In this document: positions 1 through 12,132 of the stretch, one piece after another
Position numbering within the stretch: position 1 is the first letter of the stretch
Layout of the letters: each line of letters starts with the position of its first letter
Source: Pelargonium nanum
Taxonomy: Eukaryota; Streptophyta; Magnoliopsida; Geraniales; Geraniaceae
Assembly (NCBI GenBank): GCA_036897485.1
Contig: JAYMTF010000172.1
Coordinates: forward strand, 1 to 47,484
Reading direction: 5' to 3'
Length of the DNA: 47,484 nucleotides
Notes under the pieces: generated by a model
What the model saw: only the letters and a program-made list of their open reading frames with translations
Database searches by the model: none
What the model was told of the DNA's origin: nothing
Translations under genes and position numbers: made by a program

Positions 1-87
1 TTAAATTTATATGAATTCAAATTCGAAAAATGAACATGATGTCAACTTGCCCCTAAGCTATGATAGTGCACGAGAGAGAGAGCTAAC

Positions 88-1147
88 TTGTAAATTCTCC
101 AGAAAAGAAGTCTAAGCCCTTCTTGAAAACTGACAGATGTGATGATAAGAACTCCGTACGGCCACCATGTTGTTGAATTCAGAGGGAGAAAAGCCCTCCA
201 TATTCCGGATAGCACAATGAGACTTATGAGCCATAACAGTGTACTACACACACCAATTAGAAGTATCCATCAGAGAGTGATTTATGCAAACAGGAAAACA
301 AAAATCCAAACATTAAGTAAGATTGATTCACTTCAATGAAGTGTGTTCCTGATAAAGACAGCAACTCTCAGTTGGTTACCTCAATAACCCACCAATGGCA
401 CACCAAACATCACCCAAGTAAGAACTTGTTCACCAAATGCCATATTTTTCTATTATCAAACAAATCAATACGATCTAACACGAGCAGAAACAAGGGCATT
501 TCATGACCATCATTTATAAAAATATGGTTTACCATTCAGTTAAGTAGCAAAATTTTAAGCAAGTCTGAACTATTTATCTTAGTGTTGACAAACTCCATCA
601 CAAACTTATGGAAATATGTTTTCCCCCAAATCTTGCAAACCTTAACCACAGTATTTGAACTATATTTCATACCAAAGAAACACAGTTGCACTAAGTCAAA
701 TATGAATCAACAGTACATCACACTCTTTTCAGCATATCCAAGTTCCCCAATATTCAAAACTATAGTCCGAGCCTCTGAGCCCTTCATTTCTCAAAAAAAT
801 CAACTGCCAAACAGCAAAATCCTAGATCACCATATAACATATAATAACCCTAACAATGCCCAAATTTCACCTACAAAAACAGCCAAATTACATTGTTTGG
901 TCTCCGAAAATCCATATAAAGCAACAAAAACAAAAGGAAGATATATGAGAAGCCCAAATTCTTGCGTTATGACGGTGATGGTTGGTGCAAAAAAATGAAG
1001 AATCGAAGATTTGGAGGGACAGAAATGGAGTTACCTGGAGAGAACAGTGAGGATCAAAAAGGGTTTTTTGGAGATGACGGAGACGAAGAGGCAAAGAGAC
1101 GGCCCTAGAGCTAGCAAGGCGTAGCCGATCCCTGCTGCCACTGTCAT
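88..1147 (-). CDS. APH1: Gamma-secretase subunit APH1-like, 5' part (runs off the left edge)
   Basis: Multi-pass membrane scaffold subunit of the gamma-secretase complex (presenilin, nicastrin, PEN-2, APH-1), expected in endomembranes. Two coding exons are visible: 1147-1035 and 243-88, joined by a GT-AG intron (1034-244). The next donor begins at 87 and the rest lies outside the window. Exon 1 starts [20 protein letters not shown] and exon 2 contains [26 protein letters not shown] and SFQEGLR, matching the N-terminal 89 residues of plant APH-1 almost throughout. These form the first hydrophobic segments. Phases close exactly (AG|T at the intron, AA|G at the last donor). The start is the first ATG, and the upstream leader has no competing ATG in frame. 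It is divergent from FTA. The identity is secure; only the C-terminal part is unseen. Confidence 0.94.
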
Positions 1148-2458
1148 TTTGGCTCCCTTTGCTGTTCTCTTGGACTCTCTAGTGGACTCTCTAGTTTTAA
1201 CAGGGAAACCAAAAGAACTGCCATTTTTATTTATTTATATACTCCGTATTTCTTTTGGTACTAAAATTGAAAATGGTAAACCAAGTAGGTTAGTGAAAAA
1301 AATAGGTTAGTGGTTGAGTTCTAATTTCTTTAAAAATGTTTATGGACAATTTGACATAATACCCGACTTCGGTCTTACGAGTTAAATTTTTTTCCAAATC
1401 ATGAACCGTCAATGGTGAAATAAAATTTTACAAAGAGAGAAAGTGACTATCACGTGTGAGGCGGAAAATTTGTTAGTGATCGTAGGTTTTGCCTAAGAAT
1501 AGAAATAGACGTGTGTGATCGTTGAGGGTTTTACACCAATGCCATGGAGGCAACAGTGCCAAGAGATTTGGAGGTCTTTAGAGATAGTATTTGATATCAT
1601 GTGAAGTTTAAAAGAAACATAATATGTGGGAGAATTATATATATAGTGAAGTGTGTAGCATAAGAAATAACGTTTTAAGATGAGTGCAGAAAAAATACAT
1701 GATAGAAAATAAATTACAACAATTTATTTAAATCTCATAATTTGTTTTATTAAACACTTTATTACACGATCAACTCCTACGATTTATTGCAATATAATTA
1801 CATCTCATGATATATATAATTCAACAGATTTCAGTACTATCTCTCACGTGCAATTATAATGCTCGTTTTTTTTCTTCTCATGATTTGTTCACGTGGGCTA
1901 AATAATACTTGTAATGCTAGTTTTTTACGCATTCCTTGTATGTAGTTGTCGTCTGTTCTCTCAGTGGTACTTATAATGAGAAGAATATGTAACTATTAAG
2001 CATTTTTGCATGTGTTTGTCGCATGCCCTTTGTGGATTAAATATTTGATTCCATTTTGTAAGAATAATTGTTTCTCAATAAATCAGGGATCGATAAAATC
2101 TCATAATAGATTTTTAACAATTGATTGATTTAAAACGAGACTTTATATATATGAAGATGACAAATATAAAACATATGAAGTTCGTAATTTTATAGAAGCT
2201 ATATTCGCGGCAAGTTCATGATTTTTTACTTTAAAAAAGAAAAATAAAAAGAATTACCAAAAGTTAAAACAAGGATTTAACCAAAGATTTTCGTACCCAT
2301 ATATAAATGGGCTTTTTCTGTGCTGCTCAGTGCCCTCTCTATAAATATTCCATTGATCCACACGAAACTGACGCTAAATTACTAAACCCACACGCCGGAT
2401 CTAAAGAAGAAGAAGAAGAAGCCGTTTTGACCCCGAGTCCAACCCATCTGACTCGGAG
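1148..2458. promoter_or_regulatory. Divergent intergenic region between APH1 and FTA
   Basis: About 1.3 kb between the two start codons, AT-rich, with no convincing ORF. Three CACGTG (G-box core) hexamers lie at 1451-1456, 1845-1850 and 1890-1895. On the FTA side there is a TATA-like CTATAAATA (2339-2347) and an ATATATAAA further up (about 2300-2308), followed by a 5' leader with a purine-rich GAA run (2405-2420). Assigning the G-boxes to one gene or the other is inference. Confidence 0.5.
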
Positions 2459-5247
2459 ATGGATTCCGATGAAGAGGAGCAGCATGTGAGGGTCCCACTG
2501 AGTCAGAGGCCCGAGTGGTCGGACGTGACGCCGGTGCCCCAAGACGACGGGCCCAACCCGGTGGTCCCAATCGCGTACCGGGAGGAGTTCACGGAGACCA
2601 TGGACTACTTCCGCGCCGTCTTCCTCGCCGACGAACGCTCCCCTCGCGCCCTCCAGCTCACCTCCGAGACCATCCTCATGAACCCTGGAAATTACACGGT
2701 AAACCTCACTTTGTTTGATTTTCCAAGATTTCTAGTGAACTTCGAAATTTTACATACATCAATGAGTCTCAGCCAAGACACAAACAAAATGTTTGATACT
2801 GTTATGTCATGAAATGTTACCCCAAAAACATGTTGAATTGAATGATCTGTATGATCCACCAATCTCTAGCCATTTGGATGTTGATGCTCCATACAATCCC
2901 AATCTTTACCTCCCTGGAAACAATTCATTGATAAATGTTTCAAATGAGTTTGGATTATCAACCAACAGGCAACAAGTCAGAGACTATAGTTCTTTTTAGA
3001 AAAACCATATCCATTGATAAATTTATACAATGAGGGTAATCTCAAAATTTCTAAGCACATAATAAGTGTGGAAAAAGCTCAAGGTTTAAGGGAAGTGTGT
3101 TTAATGCAATCACTCTTCTTAGTTTTGTCACTCTATTCCCTTTTTACCTCTTACACGAATCACAGTGTTAGCACATGTATCAATTATTAAGACCAAGGAT
3201 AAAAATCGGAATCATGTTCTTACTTTTAATTGTGGATACTTTTGATAGGAGGGAAGGAGTTGTTAAAGTATCAGTACTAGAAGTTGGTACAGTCACATCT
3301 ATTAGGATAATTTATACATGGTAGTCACTGTTCTAAAATTTATCACCAAGATCATGGCAAACGGTATTATAATTGATACTAGGTAGCATTTCATATCTGT
3401 TTGTGTCTGCATCTGTGTATTGGTGCGACTGTGGAATGTTGAAGTTTTGAATCAGGGTAACTAATTTTAGACAAATGCAAAATGTGTTAACTTTCTCCTC
3501 TTAAAATGTACTCTATGTTTCTAATTTTTGGGGGCATTTCATTTTAATAATATTTGTGGCATGATCTTCCCCCCCTCTGTAGGTGTGGCATTTCAGGCGT
3601 CTAATTCTTGAGGCACTTAATGTGGACTTACATGATGAACTAAGTTTTGTTGAAGGCATTGCAAAGGACAACTCCAAAAATTATCAGATATGGTGAGCTA
3701 TGTCCATATATGAGCCTATGATGTTGAACTTTTGAGTGTTTTAGCTGCTATTTATATCCATCTTCTGGTACCATTGCATTGATCTTAGTGACATATTCCT
3801 CTAGGCATCATAGGCGGTGGCTTGCTGAGAAGTTGGGGGTTGATGCTACTAGTGAAGAACTAGCGTTTACGAAGAAGATACTTTCCTTTGATGCAAAACA
3901 CTATCATGCGTGGTCTCATCGGCAGGTTTGTTGTGCTTTATTTATACTTCCCCAACATACACTTGTGATGCAATAATGAATTTGAGATTCAATATTTGGC
4001 ATTCTTGTGTAGTGGGTTCTGCGGGCATTGGGAGGTTGGGAAGATGAACTTGAGTACTGTCAGGAGCTACTTGAAGAAGATGTATTCAATAATTCTGCTT
4101 GGAATCAGGTGACCACAATGGCACAATCTGATATTGATAAATGTCTTGGCCTGCAACTGTTGGGCCAGATTACTGTTGTCCACTCTCATTATCCTTTGTA
4201 GAATTTTGAAGGGAAAAGTCATAGATTGTTTTAAACATACTTGATTGCTGACTTCCACCCTTTTTTTTTTATTGCTGATGACTCTTAGAAACCTATCAAA
4301 TGTTGCACTTGATATATCACATATTTTAGAACCTGAGTAAAAATTGAATGCACTAAAATAGAACTGTTGGGCCACGGGTAAGTAATTATTTTATCAGAGG
4401 CCATAGTTGCTATGGAAATCATGGTGGTACCTGTCAGAGTTGGTTTGCGCTATTGGCAAAAGGTTGCCTAAACTTCTTTATTTGCTACTCCTGCCTTCAT
4501 TGTCAATTAAATATCTAGTGTGTAGTTGTAGGAGTTGGTTTGCTCAATGTTGGCTTGCTTCTACTAAATTTGTTTATGATTATCCTCCCAATATATGGTG
4601 CAGCTCTTTTGTGAATTATTCAATGTTGAACTTCATATTGCTCATATATTTGTTTGTCTGGATGTATAGTGGTCTCTGTTTTCCCTCACCCGTGATATAT
4701 GGACCGTGTATGTCTAACCTTTTGTTCCCATTTACATTGAAATTTCCAGTCACCTTTTGGGTTGGTAATTAACCCCCCCAAAATTTTTTTTTTTTTTTTT
4801 TTTTTTTTGTCACAGAGATACTTTGTTGTAACAAAATCGCCGTTCTTAGGGGGCCTAAAAGCTATGAGAGAGTCTGAAGTGAGCTATACTGTGAAAGCTA
4901 TTTTAGCCAACCCTGAGAATGAGAGCCCATGGAGATACCTTAGAGGCCTTTACAAAGATGACCCTCAGTCTTTAGTAAATGATTCTCAAATCTCTTCAGT
5001 ATGTTTGAAGGTATTGAGTACAAAAACAAATTGCGTATTTGCTCTGAGCATGCTTCTGGACCTTATTCAACATGGTTACCGACCAGACCAAGAATTCAGA
5101 AATGCTGTTGATGCTCTATGGGTATCCGACACCAGTCCACCAGATTCTGACTTGGCAAAAGCAATTTGTTCTGTTTTGGAATGTGTGGATCCAATGAGAG
5201 TTAATTATTGGAGTTGGCGGAAAAGCAAGCTTACTCCGGCCCCCTAA
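2459..5247 (+). CDS. FTA: Protein farnesyltransferase/geranylgeranyltransferase type I alpha subunit
   Basis: Common alpha subunit of the heterodimeric CaaX prenyltransferases. It pairs with an FTB or GGB beta subunit to attach farnesyl or geranylgeranyl groups to C-terminal cysteines in the cytosol. Five coding exons: 2459-2698, 3583-3692, 3805-3925, 4013-4108, 4816-5247, giving 332 residues, close to the usual ~326 in plants. The successive PFTA helical repeats are visible: [12 protein letters not shown] (from residue 81), [37 protein letters not shown] and [12 protein letters not shown]. The N-terminus has [13 protein letters not shown] and the C-terminus [10 protein letters not shown], both plant signatures. 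All introns are GT-AG and every phase closes. The last acceptor follows a 25-nt T run. The gene is convergent with NTH1. Confidence 0.95.
4784..4808 (+). repeat. Poly(T)25 tract abutting the last FTA splice acceptor
   Basis: Twenty-five uninterrupted T followed by GTCACAG and exon 5 of FTA. It acts as the polypyrimidine tract of this 3' splice site. As a mononucleotide run it is expected to vary in length between individuals and in sequencing. Confidence 0.85.
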
Positions 5248-6113
5248 AATTTCTGTTCTGTATCAGATGGGACGATCTTGTGTCAGATCTGCTGATTTAT
5301 CTGTAGTTTTCCACACTTGGTGCCTGCTGGTTCATTAAAAACATGGAGAAGTGCAAGGAAGGCAATTCATCATAATTTGTTCGGGGAATTTATTAGTTTT
5401 ATCGTTATACTTTTGCTAGTAAAAAGAGCCAAATGTTTTAAGCTTACTCTAAACATTGTTGAATTTTATTCTGCAGAATAGAGAAGAGGTTCACCTTTGT
5501 TGTTTTGTATAAGTTGTGCATTTCATCTTTCCATTAAAATGAGAGTTTTTCCTTTCCTTTTCTTTTTTTGAAGAAAGTTTTTCCCATTTTGTTTTGCTAT
5601 AAATCAAAATTACTCATTTTATTTCATAGAATTTTGTGTTGGTGTGATGAGATTTGAATTTGATGTGGAAAATTGCATATTTCAATAATGCTGTTTACTT
5701 TGCATTCTGTAAAAGCTAGTCTTTGGCATACATTATTCCAACTCAAGATTTCTGTAATGCCCAATCAAGAAAAGGTATTAGGAAACTAATTTAACCGACG
5801 AAACATAAATACAGTTTAGAGTAGGATTCCTGGGAACCAAAAGAGAAAATAAATTAGTTACATTAACTAAGTCAGAAAGTACCAGCTAGGAATTCCAATT
5901 ACAGCTGATTTTGCATCATAATGTTAGCATAAAAAAAGAGAAGTCATATAGTTACAACATACGAGACGTTCTTGTAAGTTGGAACTCTGGTGGGATATAC
6001 ATGTTCCCTTTCGCCAATACGCAAAAGCTAGCTAACCATTCCCCCAAAATTGCTGAAGTAGCCTATCCATATACATGGCAGAACAAAAAATGAAGCTTGA
6101 GAACAAATTTTGC
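5248..6113. other. Convergent 3' region between FTA and NTH1
   Basis: 866 bases between two stop codons that face each other. It is T-rich on the FTA side and A-rich on the NTH1 side, as expected for two opposed 3'UTRs. I see no further coding exon. Short open frames here lack family similarity. Confidence 0.6.
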
Positions 6114-9100
6114 TCAAAGTTTCTTGCTTATGCCAGACCTCTTCGGTTTTGATGATGGACTTGAGGTCTCCTTAAACGCAGAAGGGCAGAACTCAGTTAT
6201 ACTGCACATTCCACATCGAGGTCTGAGAGGAGTACAAATCATCTGTCCAAATCCAACCTGTTTAAATTGAACTCAACAGAAACAAAATGCAAGCACAATG
6301 AGTTAACCCATTTGTTCACACTCACAGATAATAAACAAACAGATGGATAATGAAAAGAAATCAAGATGGAACACGCCTAATGGAAAGCCTTAGACTGTGA
6401 CTTTGGTTAATTTGAAGAGCAAAAGTGAAATATTAGATGCTTAGGCAACTCGATCAGGTTTTTCGAAGCTGAGAAGATCACTCTAGTATGGGCAAATATT
6501 GAATTCTAACCTCTTATCTCCTAAATCATTTGAAGTACCATCCTTCAAGGAATTCTTGACTACCACCCTCAGGCAAATTCATCTCAGTGCTGTCACACAT
6601 ATGTCACGACTAGAACAATAAGTTCGCTAAAATGGCAAGGCAATAAAGAAAAGCGCTAATCCAGAACCAGCTATGGTTCTAACAATGTGGGCTTTCAATA
6701 TTTAAAATAAAAAAGATCTATGACTTAATAATGTTGTTATTTACTTATTTTAGTTATAGAGGTTACTATATTTTAAGTGTAAACCGTCATTACACAAGGG
6801 TCGCCCCAAAGTAACAAAAATTATATGCCAAAAGAAGGAAACGAAATAAACATACAAGAGCTAGGGCTGAATTCAATTGAAAGACTCCATAGTTGTCACA
6901 TAGCAGTATAGAAGCTATTAAAAGTATCGTTAACACTTCTATAGTAAGCCACATCATTATAACTATCCCAGTCTGTCTTTAATCACCAAATTAATATTTT
7001 TGGTAGGTTTGAATATAATTTCATTTCTCCCCACAAAATAGCATAAATGTGAATGGAATTGTGCATGCATTTATTTGTATATGTGCATTGTTGATATGCA
7101 CTATATATTTGAGTGCCCACATCACATTTATGATTTAATAAATGAGCAACACATGCATACCAAAAGCGGATTAATCGGGACCCATTCTTCTTTTGGAAGC
7201 CAAAGTTGCAATGCTTCTCTTGTTTCCTCAGGAGATCGAGTTTTCTACCAAGGACACAAGGAGTAAGAATTAGGGTTTGTGCATTAATCTTGTTTAAATA
7301 TGGTTTTAGAATCAAATGACCAAAGCTGCAAATGTGCAATATGGAAACTTCTCAAGTTTTTTCAAAAAAATAAATAAAAAATGGATTGCAGAAACCTTTT
7401 CAATGTGATTGCATCACCAAATATTCAAGGTAAGTTACCTGTTTTGTGCCTGGTCGTGACACCCATCCAAGTCGATTGCAAATGCGGTGCACATGAGTAT
7501 CTACACATATCCCTTGGACATCATTCCACCCAACATTCATCACCTGAAGTCTCCCACAACCCAAATATCCCCAATAAATTAGGGTAACACGTTAATCTAT
7601 AGATATAATGCAATCATATGTCTTACCAGATGAGCCATCTTTGGACCAATCCCTGGAAGCAGTAAGAGCTCCTCCAATGAACTAGGTATATCTCCATCAT
7701 ACTTATCGAGGCAAATTTTTGCAATTTTCTTCATGTTACTAGCCTTTCTGGTATAAAATCCAACCTTAATCATAAAAGGTGTGTGAGTATAAAATTGCAG
7801 CAAACTTATATGAAGATGAAGACAAAAAATAACATACAAGAAGTGACAGTTAGCTTATGCTGAGGTCTGTCTAGAATTTATTGAATTTGAACCAGAGACC
7901 TAGTATCAAGTCCCACCTTCATCACGGTTAGGGTTTTAGGGACACTCAGTTCTGTAGCCCATTGTTGCCATTGGAATTTGAATTTAATTAACACAAAGTG
8001 GCATCACCCGTGTGAAAAATCTAATGCCTCTATCGAACTTGTTGGTTGTCATCAGGCATTTTTTTTCTTGCATATAAAGTCATAAAGGAAAACATCCATA
8101 CAATTTGTTCAAGTAGGTTCTAAGAAAATTTACTGGATAGATCAAGCTTTTGATGGTTGCTTCATCAGCTTTGTCAATTGCATCGGCAGTGAGCAGACTA
8201 TTCTGAAGGAGGCGCTGAATTGCTCCTGCACCCATATAGGACCTCGTAAGTGAAACAGTGTTTAGGGCATCAAAGATAACAGCTACTAGCCTCAATCTCA
8301 GGGTGAATGATGCATGTGAAAGTTGTGGGAGACAGACAGTATGAAGTTTTGTACTATTCGTTTGATTCCAAATAATGCCCAATGTGTTCCTGAATAGGTT
8401 AACCCCAGAATCCAAGACCATGTAGTACTCAAGAACCACCAAATAATAATTGATAAAAAAATCTCTAATAGTCACGCATTGATCACAAAAGTTTCCAAAT
8501 AGTCAGAGAAATAATAGACAACTTTTCTATGTTAAACTAAAAATTAAATAAGGATTGAAAATTACAATGCTTATTCCCACTTGCTCATTCTTAAAACTTC
8601 TATTAGTATAAAGTTACTGAAAAATCTACCATGATTTAACTGACAAAGTATATTTAACAGCAAAAATTAGTTGACAGTTCTATCGTGAATGATGATTCTT
8701 CAACTGGCATTTGTTAATGAGTTTAGTTAGTTAGTTATCAAGAGACATAAGCACTTTATGCGGGGGAGGGGGCTGGGTAGGGAATAGGCAAATAACTACC
8801 TCATTTTCCCTTCATTTTTTGTCCGTTTTTTTCAGGAGGGAAAAGAAGCTTACTTCGTTAGAAAGGTTACAAGTAAATGTTCTATAGTTGCTAATCGAGG
8901 TGCAACTAAGGGTCTCCAATGAACAACAGCTGACTACAAACAGATAACCCCACAAGCTGCATGAAAACTAAATTTGGCCAGCTACAAGCTTGCTTGTTAT
9001 TTTATTTGAGCTGATTGACTTAGAAGATGCTAAGTGAATTTATCTGAGCTCACCTTCCCACAAAATGAAAATTTCGTAGAGCCAAGTTTAATGCATATAA

Positions 9101-10926
9101 AGCTACATTTTTCACTGCTCATTTTGTACTCCTAGTACTTCTGAACGTGTCTATATTCACTGAAGTAGTTGTCCTTAGCCTATGAGACAGTCTTTTTTTT
9201 TTTTTTATTTCTTGGCTCTCTGGATCCATGTTCAAAGTGCATCAATTGTCTTCCATATCTATCATAGATTATAACTAAAATATGAAATACTATGACAAAA
9301 TAGAAACCTAAACAACATTTAAAAAGAGTGGCAGATTAAAACATTTTTCAAATTAGACAATAAAACGGACAAGAACTTACCATGAGTAACATTATCCTTT
9401 GTTTGGCTCGACAGTAGAGAGGATACCAAGACAGCAAATCTTCTTTCCTAATATACATATAAGCTGTCAATATGAATCATGCTTTGTTCATCAAGTTTAA
9501 ATGTCATAAAATCACTAACCTTCAAAAAGTTTAGATTCCATTAAACTGTCAATTAAAATATCAATATCCCTTACCTTTTAAGTTTATTTTTTCTTCCCGA
9601 CATGGCCATATTGTAAAAACTATAATAGTAATTGGTGAGTAAAAAAGACACTAAAGTTCACATGTGCAAATGACACATCAAGTTACAAGGTCCATAAGAG
9701 AAGGGCCAGAAGGCTTTATGATAATTGACAACATGATGAAATGATCAAAAGGTTTTAGATACCATCATGAACTGCTTAAGACCAAACTAATGATCAACAG
9801 AATATAATATACCCAAAAAAGACTTCTAAACAAAAACATAATCAGTGTTGTAGTTGTAACATGCATCTTAAAGAGTACAACTTTGTCAATAATCCTATAA
9901 TTGAGCACATAATGAATCCCCTGAAAAAATCTGCTTTGAAGTATTCTAGCATGAGCTGTTGAGTTTGGACAACAAATATTCCAGACATCAAAATATGATA
10001 AAATACATCAGGTACAGTTATCACGTTTAGTTTACAGTGAACTAAAGTAAAAGCCTAAATAAGACAACATTGATGGCATGTACGTTTTATTTTAAGTAAA
10101 CCAATTCGTTACCTTAGGAGGAAGAACACTGCCAGCTTTCTCACACCCCATAGTATCAACCGGTGCATCTTCAGAAGACCTCATTTTGCGAATCCCTTCA
10201 AGGACTATTTCCCAGTTCTCAGGGGCTTCATCTACGATTCACAAATAGAAACAACTTTACACAACTCTCTTTTCTTTCCTTCAGTTCTAAATGCAAAAAG
10301 TAAACATCACAAGCACCGTGCTGCTTCGGCATTTACCTCTTGGCCTGACCCGGGAAGCAACTTCAGTTCCCAGTAGATCATCTGAGGTCACTTTCAAAAT
10401 AGTCTCAGGCTTGACATAGGCGAATTCTTCAATGTCAGGCAGGCCTGGTATCTACAAATAAGAAAATAAAAAATGATCAGTACTGCTACTTTTGCTTGGG
10501 AACTCAAGCAAATACCAAATTAAGTTAAAAATAAAATTAAAAATATGTACTTTCTGATCATAGGGTTCTTCTTCTACATTGACCTCCTTCTTCATTGATA
10601 TTTCAGTACCTCTTTTCACTTTCTTCTTCCTCGAAAAAACTCGAATTTCTGGCGCAGGCACGCCACTTGAAGATTCAGGACCTGACGTTCCAATCCAATC
10701 CAAAATAATAATAAAGTAAAATGGGTTTGAATACAAAAATTGTAAAATGAGAGAAGAAGAAGAAGAAGAAAAAATAGGGAAAATTTGGGAGTTTTTTGAG
10801 ACCTGAGTTGGGGTCTGAAACCGAAACCTGCCTTTTGGAGGAGAATCTGGTTGTGTGCATATTGATGTACCTTGTGCGCCCAACTGCAAATCCAAAACGC
10901 AGTGCAGGAGGAAGGAGAATAAACAT
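6114..10926 (-). CDS. NTH1: Endonuclease III-like DNA glycosylase/AP lyase
   Basis: Bifunctional base-excision repair enzyme removing oxidised pyrimidines and cleaving the abasic site; plant homologues act in plastid nucleoids and/or nucleus. Ten coding exons: 10926-10803, 10681-10551, 10451-10337, 10231-10113, 9447-9381, 8225-8134, 7764-7627, 7543-7439, 7244-7161, 6257-6114; all GT-AG, phases close, 372 residues. The helix-hairpin-helix loop LPGIGPK carries the expected catalytic Lys (about 258); the catalytic Asp is in VDTHVHR (about 277). The [4Fe-4S] cysteines are at about 333, 340, 343 and 349 (spacing C-x6-C-x2-C-x5-C). SSQTKD, the glycosylase-domain entry, is at about 175. The first ~40 residues ([18 protein letters not shown]) are Arg/Ser-rich and hydroxylated, consistent with an organelle transit peptide (inference). 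The ATG at 10926 is the first in frame. Head-to-head with the next gene. Confidence 0.95.
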
Positions 10927-12132
10927 TTGGGTTTTGGAGGGACTCACTGTTAATTTAATTAATTTAATATGTAATTTATTCTTTAGACTTTAAAGGATAA
11001 TAAAAAAGATTTTTTTAAAATAAAATAAAGAATAATAAAAAGTTAGATTTCCTTTGTAAAGAAAAAAGTTAGATTTCCGAGTTCAAAAAATAAGAAGTTA
11101 GATTTATAATAGATACTCTTAAGAATGATGTTATGTGATTAGTAAAATAACATCAACTATGTATGATGAGATTCTTGAATAGTTTATGAAACATGAGTGT
11201 TTTATGCGTTCTGGGACGAATATTTGAGACAGAGTATCATTGCAATAATAAATAAATAATAAACACATTTCTGTATATATATTGCCATATTGGCGCCTCT
11301 TCAGACAAAACCCACTCTTCACACTTCCCTCACAGACTCTCTCTAAACGGAGCTCCAAGAAAGTGAAGAATCGTCGCCTTCGTCTCATCGGTAACTCGAT
11401 CACCACTATTCTCATCAATGACGATCCTTTAAGCATGTTTTTGGTTAATGATAATCGCTTTTTGACCACAGATTCCACGCACTCTCTCCTCCTTCACCAG
11501 GCTGGGTTTTAGGGTTTAGGTTTTGTAGAATTTCAAACTATTCAGCGCAAAAATGGTTGTTTTGAGGAAATCTTTTTGTTGTCCCCTTTTCAATCTTGTG
11601 GTGACTTGAATTTGTAATAGAAATTGAAGGTACATTATGACTGTACGCCAACCATGTTCCTTTTCAATTGTTTGTTTTGATGGAAATTCTTTCATAGAAC
11701 AATGTAGTTATAAAGAAATGAATTATGTGCTATGTCCAAGAACGAAGACATGACCATTTCATTCATTGTTGAGATTACAGAAAAGTTAGCAAACTGGCCA
11801 TAGTTGAGCAGTTGAGCATTCTTTTTTTTTTTTTTTTTCTTTTTGGTCTCAAATTACAGAAAATAGAACTATGATTTTTCACTGTTAAGTAGGCGACAAT
11901 ATGCTAGAACAAGATTTGTTCTTGCTTGAGTTGATTATATTTTATGTGTATGCCGTTTCCTGAATGAATATCAATGTGTCTGTGTTAGTATCACATTCTG
12001 ATTGCGTTGATATAAACTCACATTGTGGTTTTTTGTGTGATCATGTACACCTCTTGAATAAATCTTATACGTCTAAACATATTGCAGTAGACACACCAAA
12101 GGAGAAGCATTATTCTATTAGAATTTGGGGCA
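10927..12132. promoter_or_regulatory. Head-to-head promoter region of NTH1 and the dsRBD-like gene, with a 5'UTR intron
   Basis: Fewer than 400 bases separate the NTH1 start from the likely transcription start of the plus-strand gene. A TATA-like GTATATATATT (11273-11283) precedes a CT-rich leader (about 11305-11390). A donor at 11391 (TCATCG|GTAACT) and an acceptor ending at 12087 (ATTGCAG) would remove a 697-nt intron, placing the start codon 45 nt into the second exon. The TATA and leader intron are inferred from sequence only. A short open frame from 11282 on the plus strand overlaps the leader and would be removed by this intron. Confidence 0.55.

Noticed and set aside
582..998. 138-codon plus-strand open frame
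   Set aside because: It lies antisense within the APH1 intron and has no recognisable protein character.
4407..4772. 121-codon plus-strand open frame in FTA intron 4
   Set aside because: Phe/Leu/Trp/Cys-rich text typical of T-rich intron sequence, with no domain and no splice support.
10452..10895. 147-codon minus-strand open frame as a separate gene
   Set aside because: It merges NTH1 exon 2 (10681-10551) with intron sequence on both sides.
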